The notes: generated by a model from the letters alone, not told the origin. Positions 30,779-40,849 are shown, counted from the first letter of the stretch. The stretch is DNA of 64,000 nucleotides from Noviluteimonas gilva (GCF_009740395.1 NZ_WOXT01000001.1:280464-344463), one strand, 5' to 3'. Program-made: numbers and translations.

Positions 30779-32563
30779 TTAGAGGTCGATGCCGAAACCG
30801 ACGCCCGCCGAGCGTTCGTCGCTGCTGAATGCACCGCCGAGGCTGAGCGAGATGCGATCGGAAACATTGCGTGCGTAGCCGAAGGACAACGCGCTCTCTC
30901 CGTTCTGCCAGCCCGCGCCCGCGGCGAGCCGCCCGCGATCGCTGCGGCCCTGCGCGGCGTTGATCGCCATGCTGCTCATCGCGGCGGACATCGCGCCGAT
31001 GCGGTCGATGCGGTCGTCCTGCCGATTCACGCGATCGCGGAGATCGACGAACTGATCGGACAAGGCCTGCACGCGATGGTCGGTGTAGGCGCGCGCTTCG
31101 TTGAGCGTGGAGGCTTGCGCGGCCTGCATCTGCCGCAGGTTCACCGCGTCGGTTGCGGCGACCGCATCGTCGACGTGCACGACGCGACGTTCCGATCCCG
31201 CCGACCCCACGGAAACCGTGCCCGCCTCGTGTGCGACCGAGCCCTGGCCCAATGCGGCCGCATCATTCACCGCGCTGCTGCCCGAACCCAATGCCGTGCC
31301 TTCGCCCGTGCCCATGCCGGGGACCGTGGGCGCGGCCGTGGGCAGTTGGCCGAATGCCGCTTCCAACGCATCCATGCGCGAGTGCAATCCGCCGAGGCCC
31401 GAACCGATCGAGCCATCCAGTCCCGCGATCGCCTCGTCGAGTTGCGCCTTGATCACGACATCGTTGGCTTCGGTGCCCGCCGCGACGTTGACGATCTGCC
31501 GGAAGTTCGGGCCGTGCTCGCCACCGTCTTCGTCCCACCATGTCGTCGACGAACCCATCGACACGGTGTTCGCGCGCAACGATGCCGATCCATGGCCGAT
31601 CGCGACGCTGCCGTCCGCGCGCGCATCGGAGAACGCCCCCAACGCCGTGCTGCGCGCGTTGACCGCGCGCGCATACGCGCCGAACGCCGACGCATCCACA
31701 TCCCAACCGAGCGCGTGATTGCCGAAGGCCGATGCGTGATCCGCGATGGACCATGCCTCGGCGCCGACCGCGGTGGCCTTGTAGGCCGCGAGCGCGTTGG
31801 CACCGATGGCGATCGCCGCGATGTCGGCGCTGCTGCGGACACCGAGCGCGACGGAGAGAGAGCTGGCCTGCGCAAACGTGCCCACCGCCGTGCCTTCGTG
31901 CGTGGCGTAAGCGGCATACCCGACCGCCGTCGTGTTGAAGCCGTCCGCGAAGCTTGCCGCGCCGAAGGCGGTTGCGCCGCCGCCAGTGACCTTGCTCGAG
32001 GTCCCGACCGCCGTGACGTACATGCCGTCCGCCTCGATGCCCGTGCCGATGGCGATGCTCGCAAAGGCCTCGTTGAGAACATCGGCGCCGATCGCGATGC
32101 TGTCCTGATGCAGCGCGAGCGCGTGATGGCCGATCGCCACGCCCGACTCGCCGTGCGCTTCGGCGTGCATGCCAAGCGCGATCGCCGCATTGCCCAGCGC
32201 GACGCTGCTCTGGCCGAAGGCCATCGCATACAGGCCCAACGCAGCACTGTCGGTGCCGAAGGCGAGACTGCCTTCCAGGTCCGCCATCGCGTTGTAGCCC
32301 AGCGCGATGCTGCCGGCGCCGCCCGCGCGGCTCCATTCGCCGATGGCGACGCCGTGATCGCCGGAGGCTTCGCTGTCGTCTCCGATTTCGACCGCGCCGA
32401 TCCCGGGATTGGCCGACTGCGCGACGATGTCATGCACGTCTACGTCTTCAGCGACGACTTCTGCTGCGACCTCGCGCCTCTCATCAGGCGTCGTCGCCCC
32501 CGCGGTTCCCGCCCCCAACAGCGCGCATATCGCGCCGATCCCTACGGCCCACTTCGCTTGCAT
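30779..32563 (-). CDS. YadA-type trimeric autotransporter adhesin, first copy
   Basis: A 594-residue protein with GGAAGGGG upstream of the ATG. A signal peptide ends GTAGA. The head is about twenty 14-16-residue YadA/Hep_Hag repeats (SVAIGHGS, STALGAFSDA). A neck (RQIVNVAAGTEANDVVIKAQ), a short stalk and a second neck (ERRVVHVDDAVAATDAVNLR) lead to a coiled coil and the four-stranded YadA anchor ending SAGVGFGIDL. Three chains form one 12-strand barrel and export the head. It probably mediates adhesion or autoagglutination. It is followed in the same operon by an S8 protease gene. Confidence 0.93.
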   Translation of the reverse strand: MQAKWAVGIGAICALLGAGTAGATTPDERREVAAEVVAEDVDVHDIVAQSANPGIGAVEIGDDSEASGDHGVAIGEWSRAGGAGSIALGYNAMADLEGSLAFGTDSAALGLYAMAFGQSSVALGNAAIALGMHAEAHGESGVAIGHHALALHQDSIAIGADVLNEAFASIAIGTGIEADGMYVTAVGTSSKVTGGGATAFGAASFADGFNTTAVGYAAYATHEGTAVGTFAQASSLSVALGVRSSADIAAIAIGANALAAYKATAVGAEAWSIADHASAFGNHALGWDVDASAFGAYARAVNARSTALGAFSDARADGSVAIGHGSASLRANTVSMGSSTTWWDEDGGEHGPNFRQIVNVAAGTEANDVVIKAQLDEAIAGLDGSIGSGLGGLHSRMDALEAAFGQLPTAAPTVPGMGTGEGTALGSGSSAVNDAAALGQGSVAHEAGTVSVGSAGSERRVVHVDDAVAATDAVNLRQMQAAQASTLNEARAYTDHRVQALSDQFVDLRDRVNRQDDRIDRIGAMSAAMSSMAINAAQGRSDRGRLAAGAGWQNGESALSFGYARNVSDRISLSLGGAFSSDERSAGVGFGIDL

Positions 32564-32637
32564 GGCAGCCCCTTCCGCGGCGCCGGATGCCGACGATCAG
32601 CATCGCGAACAACGCTCGCTCAGGGCCATGCTGGATC

Positions 32638-32673
32638 CTGCGTTGCGCGCGCCGTAAGCAGCGCGCAACGCAG
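32638..32673. repeat. 13-bp perfect inverted repeat between the two adhesin-protease pairs
   Basis: CTGCGTTGCGCGC, a 10-base loop, then GCGCGCAACGCAG. It lies between the end of the second S8 protease gene (32716) and the start of the first adhesin gene (32563), both on the minus strand. There is no T-run, so it may be a Rho-independent-like stalling hairpin, a processing site or an operator. Confidence 0.55.
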
Positions 32674-32715
32674 TTGCGGGGCAGAAATGGCTCGCTACCC
32701 CACCAGACGCGGCTG

Positions 32716-34542
32716 TCAGTAAACGCCCATCACCGACACATTGCCGAACGCGACCTCGCCCACCACAAGCAGGTAATACGTGCCCGCCGGCGGATTGGCG
32801 ATCAACACCGTTTCGCTGTTGCCAGGCTTGACCGAACTGCGGTCGAAGCTCGCCGTGGTCGGCACGCGATCGCGCGCGACATACAACGACACGTTGCCGG
32901 TGCCGCCGAAGGTGCGCAGGTTCACGCTTGCCTTGCCTGCGGGCACGACGATCTTGAACAACTTCGCATCGCCCGCGGCGCCGCTGGTCGCCGTCGCGAT
33001 GCGATTGGCGATCACGGTGCCGCTGTCGGCGGGAATCGGCAGCGTCGACGCGAGCACGGCCGCCGCGGCATTCGCGATGCCCGGGCCCTGCGACTGGTTG
33101 AACGGCGGCACGACGGTGAACGGCGTGGCCGTCATCTGCAGCACCTGCTTCACCTGCATCGGCGTCAACGGCGAACGACCCGCGCCGACTGCCGCGCTCT
33201 GCATCAACGCGACGATGCCCGCGACGTGCGGACTCGCCATCGACGTGCCGATCATGCCGATCAGGCGATCGCCGCCCGGGCTCGGATCCGGCGCCTGCAT
33301 GCCGCTGTTGCCGAGCGACCAGATCCAGCGATCGTCGGGATCGCTTCCGCTCGACGCGTTGCCACCGGGCGCGGAGATCGCGACGGTCGGTCCGAAGTTC
33401 GAGTAATACGAACGCGCGCCATCGATGCCGGTCGCGCCCACGGTGATCACGCCCTTGCAGCTCGCCGGCGAATGATTGGCTGCATCGAGGTTGCTGTTGC
33501 CCGCGGCGACGACGACGGTGACACCGCGCGAGAGCGCGCCATCGACCGCGGCCTGCGTGGCGGGATCCTCGCTGCACATCCCGTAGCCACCGAGGCTGAG
33601 GTTGAGCACTTCGGCGGGCGTCGCATTCGCGGGTACGCCCGCGACGGTCCCGCCCGATGCCCACGTGATCGCATCGGCGATGTCCGACGTGTAACCGCCG
33701 CCATGCCCGAGCACGCGCACCGGTTGCACGCGCGCATTGAACGCGACGCCGGCGATACCGAGCGCATTGTTGCCCACCGCGGCGACCGTGCCCGCGACGT
33801 GCGTGCCATGGAACGAACTCGGATCACCGCCGATCCAGTCGCCCGGATCATGCGCGTCGGCATCGCGTCCATCACCGTCGCCCGCGACCTGCGGATCGGC
33901 GATGAAGTCGTAGCCCGGCACGATGTTCGCGTTGAGATCCGAATGGTCGAGATAGCCCGTGTCGAGCACCGCGACGACGACGCCCGCGCCGCGCGCGATG
34001 TCCCACGCCGTCGGTGCGTGGATGCCCGTGGTCGGGTGCGTGTAATCCCACTGCAGGTTGAACCGCGTGTCGTTGGGCGTGAAGTCCAGGCGCTGCTTGC
34101 GATAGTCGGGCTGCGCGTATTGCACCGTCGCATCGATGCGCAACTGTGCGAGCACCGCGTCGGCCTCCACTCGCGTGAGCTTGCGGGAGAAGCGGAACAC
34201 GTCGGCGCCGACCGCCATCCTGCGCACGCGTTCGACCTTCAGCACCGCGCCGTTGTTGGCCGCGAGGGTGATGCCGCCGACCCCGGCGCGCGCAATGGCC
34301 GCGTTGACCGCATCGAGCGAAGGCGATGCACTGCGCGAGGCGATGCCATCGCGCGTCTTGACGATGAAGCGATCGAAGGACGCCTCCGCCGCGGGCTTGG
34401 GCAGGGTGAACTTGCGCATCGGGGGCGCAACGCCGGTGCCCGCGGCGGAGACGGAAGTGGAGACGGAAAGCGCCGCCAGGAGCGCGGCGCCGAGCGCGCA
34501 AGCGAGGACGGTGCGGGTAGTGTTGTGCATGTGCGTGGTCAT
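32716..34542 (-). CDS. Secreted S8 (subtilisin-like) serine protease, second copy
   Basis: A 608-residue protein. The start is taken at ATG 34542 just after the upstream stop; an ATG four codons later is possible. Order: signal peptide (ending STSVSAAG), a propeptide (FDRFIVKTRDG to VQYAQPDYRK), catalytic Asp in VVAVLDTGY, His in SFHGTHVAGT and Ser in MIGTSMASPHVAGI, and a C-terminal PPC domain (GNVSLYVARD). It is clearly related to the copy at 29036 (shared GGYTSDIADAITWASGGTVA type segment) but has a longer propeptide and different catalytic-domain loops. It follows the second YadA-type gene by 11 bases. Confidence 0.93.
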   Translation of the reverse strand: MTTHMHNTTRTVLACALGAALLAALSVSTSVSAAGTGVAPPMRKFTLPKPAAEASFDRFIVKTRDGIASRSASPSLDAVNAAIARAGVGGITLAANNGAVLKVERVRRMAVGADVFRFSRKLTRVEADAVLAQLRIDATVQYAQPDYRKQRLDFTPNDTRFNLQWDYTHPTTGIHAPTAWDIARGAGVVVAVLDTGYLDHSDLNANIVPGYDFIADPQVAGDGDGRDADAHDPGDWIGGDPSSFHGTHVAGTVAAVGNNALGIAGVAFNARVQPVRVLGHGGGYTSDIADAITWASGGTVAGVPANATPAEVLNLSLGGYGMCSEDPATQAAVDGALSRGVTVVVAAGNSNLDAANHSPASCKGVITVGATGIDGARSYYSNFGPTVAISAPGGNASSGSDPDDRWIWSLGNSGMQAPDPSPGGDRLIGMIGTSMASPHVAGIVALMQSAAVGAGRSPLTPMQVKQVLQMTATPFTVVPPFNQSQGPGIANAAAAVLASTLPIPADSGTVIANRIATATSGAAGDAKLFKIVVPAGKASVNLRTFGGTGNVSLYVARDRVPTTASFDRSSVKPGNSETVLIANPPAGTYYLLVVGEVAFGNVSVMGVY

Positions 34543-34553
34543 CCGGTCTGTGC

Positions 34554-36737
34554 TCAAAGGTCGATGCCGAAGCCGGCGCCGACGGACTGGTCGTCGCTGG
34601 TGAAGGCGCCACCGAGGCTGAAGGTGGCGCGTCCGAACGCCTTGGAGTAGCCGACGGACAGCGCGTTCTCGCCGTTCTGCCAACCGGCGCCGACGGCCAC
34701 GCGGCCGCGATCGGAGCGGGCACCGGCGGCGTTGATCGCCATGTTCATCATCGCCGCGCCCATCGCACCGTTGCGGTCGATGCGCTGGTCCTGCTCGCCC
34801 AGGCGGTTCCAGACATCCGACTGCAACTGCGACATCTGCGAGTCGAGCGTGTGCAGGCGCGTGTCGGTGTAGGTGTTCGCGGCCTGCAAGGTGGCTGCAT
34901 CGCCGGCCTGCATCTGCGAAACATTCGCGGCGTCGGTGGCGTGCGTGCCCGCGGCGACGTTGGTGACGCGGCGTTCGTTGCCCGCGCTGCCGACCGACAC
35001 GGTGTTCGCTTCATTCGCGACGGAGCCCGCGCCGAGCGCCACCGAGTTGTCCGCGGAAACCGTGGCGCCCGTGCCGATGGCCGTGTCGGTCGCATCTTCG
35101 GCATGGCTGCCGGCGCCGATGGCCAGGCCGTTGCCGGTGCCCGTCGGAATCGTGCTGCCGCCGCCGCTGCTGCCTTCGAGCTGCGTGATGCGCGAGTCGT
35201 AGCTGCCGAGCAGCGCATCGATCGCGCTGATCGAATCGCCGACGCTGGAATACGTGCCGCCGCGAATCGTGAAGCTCGGCGCGGTCATGTTGCCGCTCGC
35301 ATCGAACGCCGCGCCGCCGCCGATCGCCGCCGCGACCGAGTCCAGCTTCGCCGTGACCACGCCCGACACATCGCCGATCTGCGTTTCGAGCGTGTCCACG
35401 CGCCCTTCGACATTCGTCACGCGCGTATCCACCGCGTCGAGCTGCTGCTTGTTCACCGCGTCGTTCGCCTCGGTGCCGTCGGCGACGTTGACGATCTGGC
35501 GCGTCACGCCCCAGCTGGCGCCGACCGACACCGTGTTCTCGCGATCGGCGTACGAGTCGGCACCGATGGCGACGGCGTTGTTCGCCCACACCATCGAGCG
35601 CGCACCGAGCGCCACCGCGTTGTCGGCGTTCGCATAAGCGAACTGACCGAGCGAGGCCGAGGTCACGCCGCCGGCCTGCGAACCACTGCCCACCGACGTC
35701 GCACCGGCGTTGTAGGCCGCGGCACCTGCGCCGAGCGCGGTGCTGTTGATGCCCCACGCGCCGGTGTTGGTCTCGATGCACATGAAGCCTTCGCAGGCCA
35801 TCGTGCCGCCGATCGCCGTCGCGCCGTCCGCGCCGGCCGTCGTCCACAGACCGCCGATGGCGATCGAGTTCTTGCCCATCGCGAAGCTCAGGCTGCCGAT
35901 CGAAATACCGTGGTCCGCGGCGATGTCGACGTAAGAGTCGGTGCCGATCGCGATGCCGCCGATGCCCAGCGACGCCGACTTCGCACCAAGCGCCAGCGCG
36001 AAATCGCTTTCGGCATACGCGCCGTCACCGAACGCGCTCGCGCCCCAACCGCCCGCGTAGCTCAGCGTGCCCACGGCCGTGCCGAAGTCGCTCGCCTGGC
36101 TGCCCGCGCCCAAACTCATGCTGTCCGTTCCCAGCGCCATGCTCTGCGCGCCGAGCGCGATCGACGCATCGCCGAGCGCCAAACTGTCTTTGCCCTGCGC
36201 GATCGCGTAGTTGCCCGCGGCATTCGCCGCGCTGCCGTTCGCAACCGAGAACTCACCACTGGCAACACTGCCGTAACCGGTGGCGGTGGCTTCGGTGCCC
36301 AGCGCATTCGAACCGGAGCCGACGGCCGTCGATCCGACGCCCAATGCCAGGCTGCTGCTGCCCAGCGCCGTCGCGTAGTCGCCCTCGGCGTCGCTCTGGT
36401 AACCCACCGCGCTGCTGTCGGCGCCGTTGGCGATCGCATTCGCGCCCGCGGCCACGGAATTCACGCCCGCGGCCACCGCGTCGTCGCTGCCATCGCCCAC
36501 GCCGTCGGACTTGAAGTGCCCGCTGCCCGTCATCGCCTGCACGCCGATGCTGGCCTGGTCGAACAACGCGCAATCGATCGGCGCGCTTGCCGCACCATCC
36601 GCCGCACGCACCACGCAGGTGTTGCCCGTGCGTTCGATCGTCAGTTGCTGCGCCTGCGCGGCCATCGGCGCAAGCGCCGCGAAGCCCAGCGTGAGTACGG
36701 CCGCGCCCGTTGTCCCCTTGTCGAAAACCCTGCTCAT
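34554..36737 (-). CDS. YadA-type trimeric autotransporter adhesin, second copy
   Basis: A 727-residue protein. ATG 36737 is preferred, with GGGGAC upstream; a TTG five codons earlier is less likely. A signal peptide ends AAQAQ. An N-terminal segment with a Cys pair (NTCVVRAADG, APIDCALF) is followed by a long head of Hep_Hag repeats (STAVGSGSNALG, SLALGDASIALG) that contains a further Cys pair (MACEGFMCIE). Necks, a coiled-coil stalk and the YadA anchor ending SVGAGFGIDL come last; the anchor closely matches the first copy. It is divergent from the histidine kinase at 36852, so their promoters share 36738-36851. Confidence 0.93.
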   Translation of the reverse strand: MSRVFDKGTTGAAVLTLGFAALAPMAAQAQQLTIERTGNTCVVRAADGAASAPIDCALFDQASIGVQAMTGSGHFKSDGVGDGSDDAVAAGVNSVAAGANAIANGADSSAVGYQSDAEGDYATALGSSSLALGVGSTAVGSGSNALGTEATATGYGSVASGEFSVANGSAANAAGNYAIAQGKDSLALGDASIALGAQSMALGTDSMSLGAGSQASDFGTAVGTLSYAGGWGASAFGDGAYAESDFALALGAKSASLGIGGIAIGTDSYVDIAADHGISIGSLSFAMGKNSIAIGGLWTTAGADGATAIGGTMACEGFMCIETNTGAWGINSTALGAGAAAYNAGATSVGSGSQAGGVTSASLGQFAYANADNAVALGARSMVWANNAVAIGADSYADRENTVSVGASWGVTRQIVNVADGTEANDAVNKQQLDAVDTRVTNVEGRVDTLETQIGDVSGVVTAKLDSVAAAIGGGAAFDASGNMTAPSFTIRGGTYSSVGDSISAIDALLGSYDSRITQLEGSSGGGSTIPTGTGNGLAIGAGSHAEDATDTAIGTGATVSADNSVALGAGSVANEANTVSVGSAGNERRVTNVAAGTHATDAANVSQMQAGDAATLQAANTYTDTRLHTLDSQMSQLQSDVWNRLGEQDQRIDRNGAMGAAMMNMAINAAGARSDRGRVAVGAGWQNGENALSVGYSKAFGRATFSLGGAFTSDDQSVGAGFGIDL

Positions 36738-36851
36738 CAAACCCGTCCCCAAGCCCGAAAGAGCTGCGAACCTAAGGGGCGGGCGCCGGGCCTGTCACGC
36801 ACACTCGGTTCACTGAATAATCACCATGTTTTCACCGCAGGGCCGCATTCC

Positions 36852-38204
36852 GTGAACCCCTTCCAGACCTTCGGCCAATGGCTGCGCAGCGCGCCGATCG
36901 ACGATCCGATCGATCGCCGCAATGCGCCCGTGATGCAGTTGCTCCTGCTCTTCTACGGCCTGTTGTTGCCCGTGAACTGGGCGTGGCGCCTGGCCAGCGG
37001 CGGCGAGATCAACGAGATGCGCATGGTGATCTTCGCCATCGACATGTTGGTCGCGCTGCTGGCGCTGGTGAGCATCGTGATGATCCGGCGCGGGCGCTTC
37101 CGTCCGGCCATCGTGCTGTTCCTCGCGATGCAGCTGATCTCGCTGGAGATCACCTTCGCGACCGCGGGCGTGTTGTCGCAGGTGATCGATCCTGCGCCGA
37201 CGATCCTGACGCTCGTCATCAGCGGGCTCGTGCTTGGGCGCCGTGCGTTGTGGATCGCATTCGGTCTGCTGATGCTCGTGTTCGCCACGGGCTTCGCCGC
37301 CGAAGTGCAGCAGGCGAAGGCAGAAGGTGTGCCGGTCATCGCCGCGCTGGTGAATGTTCCGGCCGTCCTGATCAGCTACGGCATCATCACCATCATCCTC
37401 GACCGGTCGATCCAGGCGCTGCGCGAAAGCCTCGCCGAATCCAACGCACGCGGGCTGGACCTGCAACGCGAGATGGCGCAGCGCGAACGCGCGCAGGCGC
37501 AACTGCTCCACGCGCAGAAACTCGAAGCCACCGGGCGCCTGGCCAGCGGCATTGCGCACGACTTCAACAACATCCTGCAGGTGATCCTGGGGTTCTCGGT
37601 ACAGCGCGACAAGATCCTCGACACCGCGGATGCGCAGTCACGGTCCGCGGCGGTCGACAAAGCCATGAGCGGGATCGAAGCCGCCGCGCTGCGCGGCTCG
37701 GACCTCGTGCGCAAGTTGCTCGACTTCAGCCGGCACGACCATGCGCGCGTGCGCACGTTCGATGCCGCGCAAGCGATCGCCGGCATGCAGCCGATGTTGC
37801 GGCAGTTGTTCCCGCGCGAAGTCGAACTCGCGTTGCCCGACGCGGCCTCGCCGGTCCTCGTGCAGATGGACCGGGGCGAGTTCGAACTGATGATCCTCAA
37901 CGTCGCGGCGAACGCACGCGATGCGATGCCCGATGGCGGGCGTTTTTCGATTCGCCTGTCGCCGCACCCGGAGGGTGGCGTCGCGATCGAACTCTCCGAC
38001 ACAGGCCACGGCATGGACGACACGGTGCGCGAGCGCATCTTCGAGCCGTTCTTCAGCATGAAATCCGATACCGGCGGCACGGGCCTGGGACTGTCGGTGA
38101 TCCACGACATGATCCTTGCCTCGGGCGGCACCATCGATGTCACGAGCGCGCCCGGAGAAGGCAGCACCTTCCATGTGCGCGTACCGGTGCCGACGACGCC
38201 TTAA
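36852..38204 (+). CDS. Membrane-bound histidine kinase
   Basis: A 450-residue protein starting from GTG 36852 (AGGG upstream). Six hydrophobic helices (about residues 30-190) form a membrane sensor with no large periplasmic loop. A coiled coil, the phosphoacceptor motif GIAHDFNNILQVILG and an ATPase domain (LNVAANARDAM, DTGHGM, GGTGLGLSVIH) follow. The HDFNN type is common in kinases without a fixed DNA-binding partner. It is divergent from the second YadA-type gene and convergent with an OmpR-type regulator, overlapping it by four bases. It may control the surface cluster, but that is inference. Confidence 0.88.
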   Translation: MNPFQTFGQWLRSAPIDDPIDRRNAPVMQLLLLFYGLLLPVNWAWRLASGGEINEMRMVIFAIDMLVALLALVSIVMIRRGRFRPAIVLFLAMQLISLEITFATAGVLSQVIDPAPTILTLVISGLVLGRRALWIAFGLLMLVFATGFAAEVQQAKAEGVPVIAALVNVPAVLISYGIITIILDRSIQALRESLAESNARGLDLQREMAQRERAQAQLLHAQKLEATGRLASGIAHDFNNILQVILGFSVQRDKILDTADAQSRSAAVDKAMSGIEAAALRGSDLVRKLLDFSRHDHARVRTFDAAQAIAGMQPMLRQLFPREVELALPDAASPVLVQMDRGEFELMILNVAANARDAMPDGGRFSIRLSPHPEGGVAIELSDTGHGMDDTVRERIFEPFFSMKSDTGGTGLGLSVIHDMILASGGTIDVTSAPGEGSTFHVRVPVPTTP

Positions 38205-38923
38205 TCCGCGGTGTGGCGCGTGTCCTCGAGCACGTAACCCTTGCCGTGGATCGCCTTAAGCGGCAGCGGCTCGCCACAGCGCGCGAGGACCTTGCGGCGC
38301 AGGCGATGGATCAGCGATTCGATGCGGTGCGGATCGAAGTCGTGCACGTCGTCGGCGACCGCGGCGACGAGGTGTTCGCGCGTGACGAGCTGGCCGAGCG
38401 TCGACGACATGCGCGCCAGGACGCGCTGCTCGGTTTTCGTCAGCGGAATCGTGGCGCCGTTCGGCGCGATGAGGCACCAGTCGCTCGCGTCGAAGTGCCA
38501 CTTCTGATCGTTGTTCGCGGCGGGCGCAGGCGTCGCGCCGCGCAGGCGGCGGGCGAGGCTGTGCACGGTGGCCGCGAGCAAGTCGAGTTGCGCGGGCTTC
38601 ACCAGGTACGCGTCGGCGCCCTGGCTCAGGCCGCGCACTTGTTCGGAGGTCGTGCCATGCCCCGTGAGCATGATGATGCCGATGCGCGGCAACAGCGCAC
38701 GCACGGCCTGCGCGACGCTGAAGCCATCGGCATCGGGCAGACCGACGTCGAGCACGACGATATCGGGCTCACGCACGCGCAGGTTTTCGTACAACGCCGC
38801 CGCGGTCGCGACACCGGTGACCGCGAAGCCGTAGTCCGCCAAGCCGGGCAGCAGGATCTCCTCGCGCAGCGCGGCATCGTCCTCCAGCAACAGCAGGCGC
38901 AGGGCGTTGGGCGGCGACGCCAT
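38201..38923 (-). CDS. OmpR/PhoB-family response regulator
   Basis: A 240-residue protein. The receiver domain has LLLLEDDAALRE, phosphoacceptor Asp in IVVLDVGLPDADG and the switch region IIMLTGHGT and YLVKPAQLD. The C-terminal winged helix (about 140-235) has TKTEQRVLARM and FDPHRIESLIHRLRRKV. It should bind DNA as a dimer when phosphorylated. It lies five bases after glmS on the same strand and is probably co-transcribed with it, although the convergent kinase gene on the other side looks like its partner. Its targets are unknown. Confidence 0.9.
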   Translation of the reverse strand: MASPPNALRLLLLEDDAALREEILLPGLADYGFAVTGVATAAALYENLRVREPDIVVLDVGLPDADGFSVAQAVRALLPRIGIIMLTGHGTTSEQVRGLSQGADAYLVKPAQLDLLAATVHSLARRLRGATPAPAANNDQKWHFDASDWCLIAPNGATIPLTKTEQRVLARMSSTLGQLVTREHLVAAVADDVHDFDPHRIESLIHRLRRKVLARCGEPLPLKAIHGKGYVLEDTRHTAD

Positions 38924-38928
38924 CGGAT

Positions 38929-40767
38929 TTATTCGACGGTGACCGACTTCGCGAGATTGCGCGGCTTGTCCACGTCCGTGCCGCGCGCCAATGCCGCGTG
39001 GTACGCCAGCAGCTGCACCGGGATCGCGTGCACGATCGGCGACAACACGCCGACATGGCGCGGCGTGCGGATCACGTGCACGGCTTCGGATTCACCGAAC
39101 TGGCTGTCCGCGTCGGCGAAGACGAACATCTCGCCGCCGCGCGCACGCACTTCCTGAATGTTCGACTTCACCTTTTCCAGCAGGCTGTCGTTCGGCGCGA
39201 TCACAACGACGGGCATCGCGCTGTCGACCAGCGCGAGCGGACCGTGCTTGAGTTCGCCCGCCGGATACGCCTCGGCGTGGATGTACGAGATTTCCTTGAG
39301 CTTGAGCGCGCCTTCGAGCGCGATCGGATAGTGCATGCCGCGGCCGAGGAACAACGCGTGCTGCTTGCACGCGAACTTCTCCGCCCACGCCACGATCTGC
39401 GGCTCCAGGTTCAGCGCGTGCTGCACGCTGCCCGGCAACTGGCGCAGGCCGTCCAGGTGCGCCTGTTCGCGTTCGGGATCGAGCTTGCCGCGCAACTTGG
39501 CGAGCGTGCAGGTCAGCGTGAACAACGCAACGAGCTGCGTGGTGAATGCCTTCGTCGAAGCCACGCCGATTTCCGCACCGGCGCGCGTGTAATAAACGAG
39601 CTTGCTGGCGCGCGGGATCGCGCTCTCGGGCACGTTGCAGATCGACAGCGTGCGCTCGTGGCCGAGGTTCTTGGCGTACTTCAGCGCTTCCATCGTGTCG
39701 AGCGTTTCGCCCGACTGCGAGATGGTGACGACCAGCTGCTTGGGATTGGCGACGACTTCGCGATAGCGGTATTCGCTGGCGATGTCGACCGCGCACGGGA
39801 TGCCGACGATCGATTCGATCCAGTAACGCGCGACCAGGCCGGCGTAATAGCTGGTGCCGCACGCGAGGATCTGCACGGCTTCCACGTCGCGCATGACGTC
39901 GTCGGCCTTGTCGCCGAACAGCGATGCGGAGAAGCCGTTGTTGTCGATCACCGCTTCGATGGTGTCGGCCACGGCGCGCGGCTGCTCGTGGATTTCCTTC
40001 TGCATGAAGTGGCGGTACGGGCCGAGTTCCAGCGACGCCAGCGACACGTCGGAGACGTGCACGTCGCGTTCGATCGGCGCGCCGTTGGCGTCGAAGACCT
40101 TCACGCTGTCGCGCGTGAGTTCGGCGGTGTCGCCTTCTTCCAGGAAGATCACGCGGCGCGTCGAAGACACGATGGCCGAGACGTCGGACGCGACGAAGTT
40201 TTCGCCTTCGCCCAGGCCGACCAGCAGCGGGCAACCCATGCGCGCGGCGACCATGCGGTCGGGATCGCGCTTGTCGATCACGGCGATCGCGTACGCGCCG
40301 TGCAGTTCCTTCACCGCCTTCTGCAGCGCGTGCAACAGGCTCTCGCCCTGCGCGCGGTAGTGGTGGACCAGGTGCGCGATGACTTCGGTGTCGGTCTGCG
40401 ATTCGAACTGGTAGCCGAGCTTGCTCAGGCGTTCGCGCTGCTGTTCGTGGTTTTCGATGATGCCGTTGTGCACCAGCGCGAGTTCGCCGTGGCTCACGTG
40501 CGGATGCGCGTTGCCTTCGGTGACGCCGCCATGCGTGGCCCAGCGCGTATGGCCGATCCCCAAGCGCGATTCGAAATGTTCGGCCTGCGCGGCCGCTTCC
40601 ATTTCGGACACGCGGCCGGTGCGGCGCACGCGGCGCACGTCGCCGGCGTTCGCGTCGACGACCGCGATGCCCGCGGAGTCGTAACCGCGATATTCCAGTC
40701 GCTTGAGGCCTTCGATGAGGACCGGAACCACATCGCGATCCGCGATCGCGCCGACAATGCCGCACAT
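38929..40767 (-). CDS. glmS: Glutamine-fructose-6-phosphate aminotransferase
   Basis: A 612-residue enzyme of normal length, start at ATG 40767. It makes glucosamine-6-phosphate from fructose-6-phosphate and glutamine, the first step to UDP-GlcNAc for peptidoglycan and LPS. Cys2 ([10 protein letters not shown]) is the glutaminase nucleophile. [19 protein letters not shown], two SIS sugar-phosphate domains ([38 protein letters not shown]) and the C-terminal tail LAKSVTVE are all present. GlmU, two steps later in the pathway, is about 10 kb away. No glmS ribozyme is expected or seen. Confidence 0.97.
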   Translation of the reverse strand: MCGIVGAIADRDVVPVLIEGLKRLEYRGYDSAGIAVVDANAGDVRRVRRTGRVSEMEAAAQAEHFESRLGIGHTRWATHGGVTEGNAHPHVSHGELALVHNGIIENHEQQRERLSKLGYQFESQTDTEVIAHLVHHYRAQGESLLHALQKAVKELHGAYAIAVIDKRDPDRMVAARMGCPLLVGLGEGENFVASDVSAIVSSTRRVIFLEEGDTAELTRDSVKVFDANGAPIERDVHVSDVSLASLELGPYRHFMQKEIHEQPRAVADTIEAVIDNNGFSASLFGDKADDVMRDVEAVQILACGTSYYAGLVARYWIESIVGIPCAVDIASEYRYREVVANPKQLVVTISQSGETLDTMEALKYAKNLGHERTLSICNVPESAIPRASKLVYYTRAGAEIGVASTKAFTTQLVALFTLTCTLAKLRGKLDPEREQAHLDGLRQLPGSVQHALNLEPQIVAWAEKFACKQHALFLGRGMHYPIALEGALKLKEISYIHAEAYPAGELKHGPLALVDSAMPVVVIAPNDSLLEKVKSNIQEVRARGGEMFVFADADSQFGESEAVHVIRTPRHVGVLSPIVHAIPVQLLAYHAALARGTDVDKPRNLAKSVTVE

Positions 40768-40849
40768 AGAGGGGTTCGACTCCTGCAGAGAGTCCACAGT
40801 TTAGTGGACGCGTGAAATTGGCGGACGGCCCGGACGCAACCGATGAGCT

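Noticed and set aside
31100..36600. Short regular DNA repeats that might suggest a CRISPR-like array
   Set aside because: These are the 14-16-residue head repeats of the YadA-type adhesins; units are imperfect and contiguous with no spacers.
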